NCBI GenBank assembly: GCA_028023455.1
Contig: JAQFVV010006200.1
Span: 7,035,506 to 7,099,505 of the forward strand
Reading direction: 5' to 3'
From: Epiperipatus broadwayi
Lineage: Eukaryota; Onychophora; Udeonychophora; Euonychophora; Peripatidae
DNA: 64,000 nt
Each line of letters begins with the position of its first letter. Positions within the stretch are counted from its first letter, which is position 1. Below, piece after piece: positions 12,167-23,232 of this stretch. A program made the position numbers and the translations under genes. Below the pieces are notes generated by a model. The model worked only from the letters and a program-made list of their open reading frames with translations. It did no database searches and was not told where the DNA came from.

Positions 12167-14746
12167 TGAAACAGTAAGATTCGTATTCGAATCTTAAGTT
12201 TCACCTTTTTCTGTCATCTTTCACTGACCGGTCTATCCCGCCCAAATTTAAACTTTTTGGTATCGAATTGTGTGTGTAGCAATATTAAAATTGTATAAAT
12301 ATATGTAGAATTCAGCATAAACACGCACACATTTCGATCTCAAATTAAAGGCAATAAATAGGGATAAAATAGTATAATTTAGATTTCTTTTAGTTATATA
12401 ATTTTGTATAATTTTAATCATTTATTTTGGATTATAAAGTTCGTATTTATTGCTTTGTTTAAATTTCGTTTAATAATAATTCTAAAAAAATCTGATGTAA
12501 TATTTAATTAAAAGTTAAAATAATCTTGTTTCCTTTTTGTCTTTGAAATTTAAAAGCATCGGTCAGTGATAGATAATAGATTAATTAAAGAAAAATTCCC
12601 CAAAGTATAATTAGTAAATGTAAAATGTAAACAATAGAACGGCAGCTTTCTTTAATTAAAAACCAACAAAATGCATTGATTATCCTCAGGGCAGATTAAG
12701 TAGAACCTAAAAATACCTTAACAAAAATGTGAAGGATCAAGATAAAAAAAGAGGCCATCTTAGACTTACTGGAGACATTCACTTAAACTTTAGCTTTGCT
12801 CTCGATCACTGAGAGTATCCAAAATAATAAAAATAATTTGTTCCTGCCAAGGTATGACCGAGTAAAGCACCTAGATTATTCTCCATCGGGAGATGGCCTA
12901 TAGGATGCCGAACTTTCCATTGCCCATCATAAATTAACCATGAAGATCTGCTGCCTGAAATAAATGAGCTAGCTGCTGCTGCTGCTGTGAAAGTAAAATG
13001 AAACATCTAAATACAAGAAAGAATTGCCACTCATGAACTATTTGCTACTTAACCAATGGACTCGGAAAACTTCTTATAAAACAGGTACCTGTCTGTGTTC
13101 AAACTCTAGAGTACTCTAATAATATGCTATAGCTCTTCTTCATACTACTTATCTAAATTATAAAATGTAAAACTACCATATGTATAACTAAAACTGAATA
13201 ATTAATTTAATATGTAAATTTGTCTAATAATCTAGCTTACCTCACTCTGTCTTTCTTGGGTGCGTATTTCTCAAATCTACATTCTATCTATAGTTATTAT
13301 TTACTTATTGCATGCTCATAATCATCTCAAATTTCAAAGTTTAAATCTATGATCGCTTAAAACAATGAATGCGTGTCCAATTTTCATTAATATTTACTTT
13401 CCTAAATAACTTTACTTTCATATAAATCGACACGCATTCAGTGCATCATTATTGTAATGCAGAGTCTACTACTTCGCAAATGGCTGGCATATTAATTGTA
13501 ATAACTCCCAGTTTATATATATTGTATTTATTAAATCTAATGAATAATTCTAGAAAATCCCATTTCTTTGAGAGTCGCCAGAGTTCTTGAGTAAATGTTG
13601 GTAATGTAGGGCCAAGTCAGAAATCTACTTAAATCTCATCATAACCGTTTATACAGTATACATGTGTTACGTTTTAGAGACGCGATGACCCATTCCGCCG
13701 TGAAAGTTCCGGATTCTTCAGGGTTGAAATTAACCCCAGTCATCCTACACAAGCAGGCATAATGGGTGCTCCCATAGGACTTGACAATGACATGCAGCCA
13801 GCCGGCAAAACTGTGACACAGACCGCTTGTCCCTGGTTATGCTTATGTGACACCTTACTTCGTCGGGCCGATGGCAGAGACCAGCCCGACATTCTTATAA
13901 ACTCATTCACGGCATTGTAGTTTCGATATACTGCCATTCCATATCACCTTTCTAAAGCGTACCACGTGTTCCTTTACTTAGTTTTATTATTCTATACATA
14001 TCACTCCGCCTCTGCATTATCTGCATAATTCACTCTCAAAATAAATGTTTGCCCTTAGTTATAAATAAATATTTTAATTAAATAAATATATGTCTGCCAT
14101 TACTCTTATAACCCATACTTTAGACTCTTGCATTGCAAAGGTATAAATCCCTCCAGGCATGCATTAGAAATACTCACTCGAGAATTTTAGGTAGTTAGAT
14201 TACTCCTTCAAATAAATGTATTCCTTTTGTAAACATTACAGTATCGGAAATACCGCTACTGAAATCCTCAATATAAAATAATGTCTAAATAAATAAATGT
14301 ATTCTTTAAAATATAATCATGTCGCAAATCCCGCTACTGAAGCTGTTAGTCCATAAAATATTATTAGTAAATGATTGTCTTCTTAAAATGTGTTAATAAA
14401 TAATTTTAAACTATACGTCTGCAGTTACGTTTCATTCATTCGATACCCATTCTATATAATATTTCCTCGATTATGTAAATATGAATGTTTAATTAATATT
14501 AGTTTGGTTATTGGCTAACTCGAGAAGAAAATCATGAGTCTCTTGCATATCCCTGACCACCGTGCCTAAGGAAATATTTACTAATGTCACATCAGATGCG
14601 TTGTTTCGTGGATTGTATTGTGGAACCGATAAACTATGTTCGAACTCAGTACCATGGGTGGCTTCGCTACTCGATGATGCTGCTGTTCTGTATAGTGGTC
14701 GAATTCTGCACTATGTTTATGAGTCATATGTTTTCTGACCATTACA
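12167..14746 (+). repeat. 3' LTR
   Basis: Direct copy of 7771-10231. It keeps two segments missing from the left LTR, around 12207-12235 and about 13915-14000, so these are probably deletions in the left copy. A GCT trinucleotide run near 12970 is also longer here. Frames on either strand inside the LTR, including a cysteine-containing minus-strand one at about 13740-13937, are not recognised as any protein and are disrupted or different in the other LTR. Confidence 0.85.
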
Positions 14747-14750
14747 ATAT

Positions 14751-17700
14751 TAAATTCATCTCCCACATTAGATTGACATGCATTATTGCTTTAGTTATAT
14801 TCTAAAATGAAACACTCCACAAGAATGTATTATAAATAAATATATTAGGTAATTTCACATTTTCCAGTATCAATCTCTTTACATAAAATGCACTCTAGGT
14901 TTCTATTGGATATTTACGGACTTACAATTACTGATATTATTCATCTACTTAATTCTCCAATCAATAGATTATAAAAATGGATTTTATAACAATTAAACTA
15001 TATATGATGATAGTTGGAAGTTATCCAAGCTAAAGATAATATTCAGTTCTACTAGTTAATAAAATTTATGATCACTTCAAAGAAATTTGAGAAGGTAATT
15101 AAGACATATCATTTTGACTAATGATAAAATAAAAAAAATATTAAGATTTTTGTAACCAGACAAGATAAGTAAATGAATAATCAACTCTGAACTAATGAAA
15201 TTATTTTACTAGTAATATTAATTTAGATAAGCAAACAAATATTTAAATGCAGTAACAAATATAATATATATGTACACAGATTTAAAAATGATGTATATAA
15301 TATATACATATATCTAATTCTATTTCACTTACCAAGATGGGTTTGATCTTGGATCAAATTTTAAGTATCAAAATTATCTTGCACAGTCAAAATAAATAAT
15401 TAGACATTCACCGGATTTGAAATCAATTCTAAATTTATTGGTTTATAATAAAAATTTATAACAGTAATAACCAAAAATATAACAGAAAAACAAACAAACG
15501 ATGTTTGCAATAGATTAAAATCAATAAAAATAATAATAATATCTATGTGCATACAACTCCAAAAAAAATGTGGTCCAAGATAATAATACTATATATATAA
15601 AATAAAAGGAGAGAATTTAAACATCCCTCTGAGATTGTAAATAATATCTACAATGATAAAAAAGAAAAATGTGATTAAATAAGAATTGATTTCTATTTAT
15701 TCATTAATGCAATCTCTAAATAATTAACCATAAAAAATTGTCATATTTAAACGTTTTTCTAACCAAATCTCCACATTAAATCTTGAACATACAAAAAAAT
15801 TAAATATTTAAAAACACCAGGTCATGTTAACTTATATCATCAGATAAGAGCTTAAATAATAAGAACAAAATAAATCTCTCCAACATTTTCATTGCATGAA
15901 TTCTATCATATCCAGATATATATTACTTATCTATGTTTTTTTAAATAAAATTTAAACTCCTTTTCTTTTAATCAACAAAAATATATATATGTATAGAAAT
16001 CATATCATCTAAGTGAAAGTCTGTCCATTTTCACTCACTATCCACAGATCCATTGTAGCTTCTGGTTCTTTATTTCTGATCTTATGGCATAGAGATGATT
16101 TTCCTTTTAGTAGAGAAGATAAACATGAGTAGTAACTAACACGAATTTGAATCCAATTATTTTTGCATTTAAATTCTGATATTTCTTTTATACACATATA
16201 TGTATCCAAGCATTTAAAACGACAGGTACTTATTCAATGAAAAACCACATATCACTGGTTTTTCTTTTTCATTGACAATAATGTGCAAAGAGAATTTCTT
16301 TGATGGCACAATCTAGTCATAATCAAGAGAAGAATAAATACTGGTCTTTTTTTCCTTCCAAATTATGAAAGTAAAGTTTAAATTGCCTAATATTACACAT
16401 AAGTTGAATTAATTGATCTTGAAAAATTCCTTGATCTGAAATATGACATCCATAGATATATAATAGGATTTATATCCATCACAAATAAATAAATGCAATT
16501 CTCGATTTTTAACCATGGAATATCTTTATATAGCTGACCTGCAATATAATGCATTTTGATGGGTTTATCCTTATTTCACATTCTTGCCACTTCCCCCGGA
16601 ATTTCATCAGCAAGCTGTCCCAATTGAATTGGCAGATAGTTAAAATTTTTATTCTTCTATGGCTTTATAAATTAATCACTTAAACAATAAAATTTAATAA
16701 ATTTTTAAAGACATATCTAAAACATCCATTGTAGGCAATGACAAAATTACAAGAACTCAAATTACAGCATCTCCCTTCTATTTTTAAGATACTCTTGATG
16801 ATAATATTGTTGTCACAACAACTGTTGGAAATTGTTCAAATTTCATTCAATGATGAAAAATTTGTTCAAGAAAATTTTGCCTTCAATTAGTAAATGAAAT
16901 GGAGATTTTTAAAAAATTGAATACAGTTAAAATGAAATCCTGTTTTACAAGTACAATATTATTTTTTCATTTTACACCAAAATAAAGAATTCATATTATA
17001 ATTCTAATACATTTTAATGGATATAAATATTTTTACATATGTTTTTTTAATAAAAAAAAATTATAACTAATTTATGGACAAACATATATGAAACATAAAA
17101 CATTTAATTTTGTAATAGATATTGCTATGGTGATTGCAATAACAGAAATTGAAATATGTAATACTTAATAATAATATGAGTTCTATTCAAGTGATCTATC
17201 TATGACTTACTTAACTATTTCCAAATTCTATTTCTTTATTCACCTGTCTATATTTTTCTCTGAAATTGATCACAACAGATTTATAAATTGATGCTAAATG
17301 TTAATAATAAATAAGAATGTTGTTTGATTAGTATAGTTGTCATAGTTACTTGGTTAATATTAATACATCAACATCTCCATTATCCATAGATCAAGTGAAA
17401 TAAAAATTAAATAAGATCAACAAACTTTTTTATTTGTTTTTTATATACTGTGACATACACCAATCTGGTTACTTACAGTATATATATATATATATTGAAT
17501 ACAATTTTAAATTTTAAGTCATGTCAACAATCAATTTGCACAATAAATATTTAAATAGTTATGATTAGATTGTTATTAAATAAATACTATCTGAGGTTTA
17601 CTAATATTGGATGATTTTTCTGTTACATTTTAAATATTAATCAGTGTGTATATATATCTTATAACCATCATTTCTGCATACATATAATAAAACTTTTCAC

Positions 17701-18628
17701 TATCATGCAATTAGCTATCCTGGCTAATCTTTAATTGAGAGAGTTGATGGAGTATCTTTTACTATGCAGTGAATTATTTCAATTCTGTATTACCTAACTT
17801 ATATAATGAAATAGTAAATTATATATATTATATTATTCTACAAAATGCTGATTTATTTTTTAATACAAATAATAATAAATAGTTATTTATTTGTACTAAG
17901 TTTATCATAATAAAATTTAATATTTTAAACAGCATTAAACTGTTACACGTGCACTTTGGATTTTAACTATAAAATGAATGAATACTAACACTTATTTACA
18001 TAATAAAGTTTAATAAATAATCTACAAACATCTCTTTGAAAAAGACTTTTTTAACAACTCCATTTAAGGAAACAAAAAAAAAAAAAGAATTTCCAGTTGC
18101 AGAGACATATAAATTTGAGCAGTTTTTTTTGTTTAGTAATTTTTAATCCTTGTTTTAGTCTCTAGTTAAGAAACACCGAATACCTATTTACCAACCAATT
18201 ATGGATACCTAATTTGTGTTGATTTTGAAATGAGCTAATTGAAAGAAGAAAATTCCAGTATAATTAAAATATAAAAATATTTTCAGATTTTTTTCAGGCC
18301 TGAATTTAAATACTAGGTCATGGGCATAGTTTTTATCAAAACTTGCATGGTTTAGTTTTTTTAATTAAATCTAAATAGTTAACAAATATATAATTATTTA
18401 CAAAAAAGAAAATCTCTTTTTTCAAATTCATGAAACATCATGGGATTACACATTTTAAATAATTTTTGATTTCTTTTTTTTTTATTAATTAAACATTATA
18501 TGTAAAAAAAAAATTTTTTTTAAATAATGCTTTTATGTAAACAGCACTAGCTGGCTAAAAAGTAGAGAAAATAATAATGTAATCTGACTAAAAAGTAGGA
18601 AAAAAGGCATCTTCATTAATTTGCCATT
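14751..18628. other. A/T-rich non-coding DNA
   Basis: No gene, tRNA or clear transposon is visible. There are several short TA microsatellites (for example near 17481) and long A/T-rich tracts. A minus-strand frame at 16009-16209 matches nothing known and has no supporting context. Possibly intron or intergenic sequence. Confidence 0.65.
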
Positions 18629-18840
18629 CTTGGAAAACATTAGAGATCTTAAGGATCAAGATTTATTATAAAACAATTGGAGATTTCAATAATATTGTCA
18701 TTTCAAAAAGGCATATGAGGCTTAATTAAGTCATAAAAATTAAAAATGCCTTAAATGCTTTTATTACATTACAATATTCTTGCAATTTCCAATTGTTTCA
18801 TAACAAGTCCAGATTCTTAGGATCTCTGATATTTTCCAAG
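18629..18840. repeat. MITE-like inverted repeat
   Basis: About 70 bases at the left (beginning CTTGGAAAACATTAGAGATC) are matched by the complement of the right end (GATCTCTGATATTTTCCAAG), with arms extending inward past ACAATTGGA / TCCAATTGT. The total length is 212 bases. It is non-coding. No target duplication could be identified with confidence because the flanks are A/T-rich. Confidence 0.7.
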
Positions 18841-20220
18841 TTCACATAAATGCATTATTTTTTAAAAGAATTTTTTTTATATTATTTTGTTAAAACTAAA
18901 AAAAAAACCAACCTGAGAAAATTTCAAAAATGACAGAAACATACACAGACATAGCAAGTTAATAAAATAGCATATAAAATCAGGAATTATTTTAGGCTTT
19001 TGCACTATAATATTTTCTGAGCATGATGCATTTTCCATGTTTAGAATCAACAGAAAATCTCAGCTTGAATATTAGCACACAAACTCTGACAGCTCAGAAT
19101 TCGCATTTAAAATAATCAATAAATATTGGAAATAAAATATAATAACAATTAAAAAAAGTCAGTAAATAATGTTATATATTAACTGAAAGTTTATTTATAT
19201 CTCTAGTATTACATCATCAATTAATAATTTACTTTAGATTTTAGGTCAAAAAAAGATTGACAAAACAATGATCAAAGAACTTGTTTGAATTTATAAACCT
19301 TAAGCTTTTATTCATTATAAGTTAAACAAACAATGATAGATACAGAAGACACTTTCTGGAAGAAATAGATTATTATAATATGCTTTTTTTAAATAATCTA
19401 TGCTCATTATTCTTAATAAAAACATACATGCCCATATATATGTAATCTGTTTGCTAAATCTATTTTTGCATTTACATGATGTATTTAATATTTCTAAATA
19501 GATTATTGCAACGTTTAATTTTTATTCATTAAATTTAATCTTTCAACAGAAGTAAGGTGATATGATATAAAATGACCTTTGTTTACTGGAAGTCAGAAAG
19601 ATTTCATTACCAATTTAAACAGTCCCTTCTTTCAAAATACTTATATACCACAATAAGCTCATCAATGTTTTATTCTTTATTACCCAATTATTTTTCCAGT
19701 CATGATTCACTGTTTCCCCCCCTATCCCATTTTAGTAAAAATTGCTCCATTAATTCCACCATCTTATATTTATCCCAATTTTATTATAAAAATCTAAACA
19801 AAATAATCATAATATGTGTTTTATTTCTTTTATCTCTCAACTCAAAGTGTTTAATAATCTCTCTTTTCTCCCATCAACATATGAATCTAAATCCTTATTG
19901 TATATTTTGGAATTCATTTCCTGTTATCTAAAGCTGTTAACCAACAGCCTCTCTTTAGTCTTATCATGCACCTTTCACATTTTATATTACTTTTATTTTT
20001 TCATAACTCTACCTACTTTTATATTCACATTCATTTTTCATAACATTAATTATTTTTCTCTAACTGACTACCAACTTATCTATTCTCTCGTTTCCTCATA
20101 ATTATGTAAAAATAATAAATTTTTTGTTATCCCTTTTTTATGTTAATATGTGGAAATTAATAATTTATCTATTAATTTAGCATTTTGTGAAATCTTTTTT
20201 TATGCTATATTTATGTGTTG
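18841..20220. other. A/T-rich DNA with a pyrimidine-rich block
   Basis: No gene is supported. From about 19560 to 20110 the plus strand is unusually rich in C and T and poor in G. This resembles the minus-strand LINE remnant at 26.8-28 kb, so it may be another decayed minus-strand LINE fragment, but I could not recognise a protein motif in its complement. Plus-strand frames here are leucine/serine/phenylalanine-rich and look like shadows of that bias. Confidence 0.45.
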
Positions 20221-20275
20221 GACTATGTCCATCATCGAGTATTGAATATCTTTAAAAAAATTAGTACTTATGTAT
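20221..20275 (+). repeat. Solo end related to the foldback element
   Basis: TTGGACTATGTCCATCATC followed by ATTGAATATCTTTA resembles the outer terminus of the foldback element at 5.09-5.84 kb (TTGGACTATTTCCATAATCC, then TTGAATGTCTTTAGAA). A third copy is at about 40335-40400. It is a short, isolated and degenerate fragment. Confidence 0.5.
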
Positions 20276-20429
20276 TAGACTTGCAACATAGAGGAGATAG
20301 TACAATTTTTCACATCCATGATAAATTTATAATCTTGCAATCAGATCAAATTTAAGTCATATAAACCCTGCAAAATTATTCAACCTCATATCAAAATGTG
20401 TTTTTTTTTGTGTGATATTTTGACATTTT

Positions 20430-20620
20430 TAGTTACTGTCCAGATTTCATTCTGACAACAGCTTCATTTGTAGTTTTAAGTCAAGGTTAGTTATTGTCCA
20501 GATTTCAATTGCATTTTTGCTTGGTAGTTTTATGCATTTTTGTTTTGTAGTTTTAATTCAAGGTTATTTATTGTCTAGATTTCAATTGCATTTTTGCTTC
20601 ATTCAAGTATTTATATTTCT
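20430..20620 (+). repeat. Degenerate tandem repeat
   Basis: Three imperfect units share GTCCAGATTTCAATTGCATT, or close variants, together with TAGTTTTAAGTCAAGGTTA. Unit lengths vary from about 65 to 100 bases. No coding function is visible. Confidence 0.55.
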
Positions 20621-21198
20621 GAGTTGTTTCAATTCCGTTGATTTTAAGTGAATAAGAATACGTAGTTTTCATTTTTCCTTTTGATTTCTTTTCATATTTA
20701 CTAATTAATTGGGCTGAAAAAATGAGTCTGAATGGACATAATATGAGCTTTTACATACATACCTCAGACAAGCAATGATATTGTTATGTTCAATGTTTTA
20801 ACAGTAAAGTTGGCATTTGTAAAAAAATGTGGTTGGAGGGTTTGAGAATTCCATTCACTGCATTTACAGTTGGACCCTAATAAATTCATTAAAATTGAGT
20901 AGAGCCTTTTTTCAAAAAGAAAAAACAAGCTGGATGAATTGATTTGCATACTGAATTACATCAAAAAAATTTCTCCACCAGAATGAAAAAGTAATAAAAA
21001 TGTTGTAATTTATATTTTTTTATTCTGTGAATTTTTTTTTTTTTTTTGGTTTTAAAAAAATATATTCAATTATTACCATTTTGGGGGGGAATCCCATTCA
21101 GGAGATATTCTGCACAATCATGTGTTAAGTAAAACTCCATTTGGGAGTTAAAATTTTTAGTTGAAGTCTCCATTTTGGGCCAAAAAAATTGATCCACT
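20621..21198. other. A/T-rich non-coding DNA
   Basis: Nothing is recognised. Long T-runs occur near 21027-21048. A minus-strand frame at 20764-20949 has no recognisable motif. Confidence 0.6.
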
Positions 21199-21600
21199 TA
21201 AAATAAAGTAGAAAAGACAAATTGTTTGTTTCATCATGACAATTCCTGTTATTATTACACAATAAGTACTGTATGTGTATATTTTAACATTTTTTGATAA
21301 TATTTCAGACTATTTTTATAATTTAGTAGTTGTTTTGTCTGTATTTAAAATAACATTTGGGAATGGTATAATGGCAGGTCTTTTTTTACATATTATTGTA
21401 TGTCAAATCAATATTTTTACTGTTGTTAAAAATATACTTTTTAAGATTGAATATTTCGAACCATTTAAAATACAGTAGAACAGACAAATTGATTGTTTTA
21501 TTGCAACCATTCCTGTTATATATTATATGATAAGTACTGTATATATATATTAGAGTTTTTTGGTAATATTTTAGAGTATTTTTGGAATTTAGTATTAGCA
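21199..21600 (+). repeat. Pair of degenerate direct repeats, period about 270 bases
   Basis: The segment at about 21199-21334 recurs at about 21468-21600. Shared landmarks are AGACAAATTG, ATTCCTGTTAT, ATAAGTACTGTAT and GATAATATTTCAGA / GGTAATATTTTAGA. A further partial start (AGACAAATTGATTGTTATAT) follows at about 21600. The divergence suggests an old local duplication. Confidence 0.55.
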
Positions 21601-21889
21601 GACAAATTGATTGTTATATATTTCACAATACGTATTTAGGCTGCTGATAACTTTGTAAATCAACAAAATATTATGTACACATAGTCCAAGTGTACATGTT
21701 CTTTTACTCATATCAAAAAATTAGAAAGTTGTCAGCAGATTGATATGAATGTGAAAAGGTGCTGTATATGTTACAAGTGCTAATATGTAAGTACCAAAAA
21801 ATTTAACTTTATTTAAATATTCCAAACAGGAAAGCACTTTTTAATGCAATATGTATGTTTTTTGTTCTCATTGTATAATCCAACTGAAC
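21601..21889. other. A/T-rich non-coding DNA
   Basis: No gene is recognised. It begins with the partial third repeat start noted for 21199-21600 and contains no distinct structure. Confidence 0.5.
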
Positions 21890-22172
21890 ACTATTTTTAC
21901 AAATCTATTTAACTTTTCAAATATTTCTAATTTACCTTTTACTTCCTCTATTAAAAATAGTCTACTCTATTTTACCTTAAATAGCATTAATTACTGTTAA
22001 CAATTCATCACCCAATGTACATCTTTCTACTTTTTCGTATTCCATTTATAAAATTTCAGAGTTCTCTGGTCAATACAAAGCAGATTATTTTCAAATGTTA
22101 AAGTAGGCATTAACAATTCTTTTTGAAATAATTATATAAATCTAATATATATTCCACAAGAAATACACCAAA
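21890..22172 (-). pseudogene. Decayed LINE, C-terminal part of ORF2 (lower fragment)
   Basis: On the minus strand, starting near 22110, the conceptual peptide MPTLTFENNLLCIDQRTLKF resembles the post-thumb motif of many LINE reverse transcriptases (typically MPTLTYGSE-W followed by a basic QRK-like segment). Stops and frameshifts occur throughout. It is the continuation of the reverse-transcriptase remnant at 26815-28010: the two pieces are in the right order and, once the intervening younger LINE is removed, the distance between their motifs (about 785 bases) fits a normal LINE. It ends at the target duplication of the inserted LINE-B. Confidence 0.6.
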
Positions 22173-22174
22173 CA

Positions 22175-23196
22175 TTTAGACTGCTCCTAAAAAAGGGAAT
22201 AGTGCCAACAGATATTCCAACAGTGTTGTCGGCTAGAGGCTGTCCCATGATATTATCTTTTTCAGGTGTTAGGCCACAGTGCTTCTACTGCAGACAAAGA
22301 ACTCACCTGATTAAGGAGTGTTTGAATCGTATATGTACATCTTGTGGTCAAAAAAAAGGTCGCACTCACAGATGTAGGCAACAACAGACTTCACATTCAG
22401 TTCCGGAGGTACAACATGCTTCACAACAACCGAGTGCACAACACTACAATGTAGAACAGCAGGATGAACTCAACTTAAAGTATACAAATAAAAAAAGTAT
22501 CCTAATACATGAAAGGAATCAGCCCTCCTTAATTAACAGTAATCAGGATTACAAACATAACACATCGCATAACTATAGTCACCAAAACAGTAATCAAAGG
22601 CCATTGGAATCAAAACCAAAAGATTCACACAATTCTGGACCTAGGAGTTTGCATGAAGGCCTAGGCTTTAGCTCAGTTACAGCATCTAGTAATAGAGCTG
22701 GTGAAAACAATATAGACAATGATCAAACCAAACCAAAAAAAAGACAGAAATACCTAAACCTAACTCCATCCAAGGTAAATATAACATCTCACCAAGTCCT
22801 AGTGATACACTGATAGCTGTGGCTAATGAAAATATCAATCCTTGCCAAACACCGGTAGATTCTGCCGCTTCCTGGTCTGCAGATGAGATGGAGAGATTCA
22901 TCACTCCTAGCACCAGTCATAAAAGAAAACCATGGGTTGTATCTAGTCCTAGCTCAGGAGAAGAAGAGATGGCATTCCCAGTGAGGCAAAAGTCTAAACC
23001 CACAATATCAAATGCAACGAACAATAAGCATAAAGGAGCCACAGAAAAGAAACGCAAGATTAATCTTCCATCTGATTTGTTAACTGGTTATCCTACCAAT
23101 GGTTTGCCTGTGGACCTCCCCACTTCAGATTTAAACATCCCTCCAAACATCCGCAAGGAAATTAATAAAAAAAAGAGTCTGCTGATGCTTCATTGA
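22175..23196 (+). pseudogene. LINE-B ORF1, gag-like zinc-knuckle protein (5' truncated, frameshifted)
   Basis: ORF1 of this family is an RNA-binding gag-like protein expected to coat the element RNA. Only the C-terminal part is present and the true start codon is lost. Shortly after the truncation there are two zinc knuckles: CFYCRQRTHLIKEC is C-x2-C-x4-H-x4-C, and CTSCGQKKGRTHRC is C-x2-C-x7-H-x-C; the same pair with identical spacing occurs in LINE-A. A glutamine/asparagine/serine-rich region follows. The first frame closes at 22813 and the sequence resumes in another frame from 22819 to 23196 with the segment SADEMERF, which aligns with TASEMENP near the end of LINE-A ORF1, so at least one frameshift is present. 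Confidence 0.75.
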
Positions 23197-23232
23197 AACT
23201 GCCTGCGGTGGAATCTAGTGGGCCACCTTGCA

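Larger units (their letters stand above)
7767..14750 (+). mobile_element. Deleted Ty3/gypsy-type LTR retrotransposon with about 2.5-kb LTRs
   Basis: Two very similar direct repeats of about 2.46 and 2.58 kb flank a 1.9-kb interior. Both repeats begin TGAAACAG; they end ...TTACA, so TG...CA ends with a 4-bp ATAT duplication on each side fit. Ending one base earlier gives a 5-bp AATAT duplication instead. The interior has a tRNA-Lys-like primer-binding site near its left end, a purine-rich tract directly before the right LTR, the beginning of a gag-like frame and the end of an integrase frame. Most of gag, protease, reverse transcriptase, RNase H and the integrase catalytic core are missing. 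In sections compared by eye the LTRs differ by only a few bases per hundred apart from a few indels, indicating fairly recent insertion, presumably with proteins supplied in trans. Confidence 0.85.

Noticed and set aside
13740-13937. Minus-strand cysteine-containing frame in the right LTR
   Set aside because: The matching place in the left LTR has base changes and an 85-base deletion that alter the frame, and the peptide matches no family I know.
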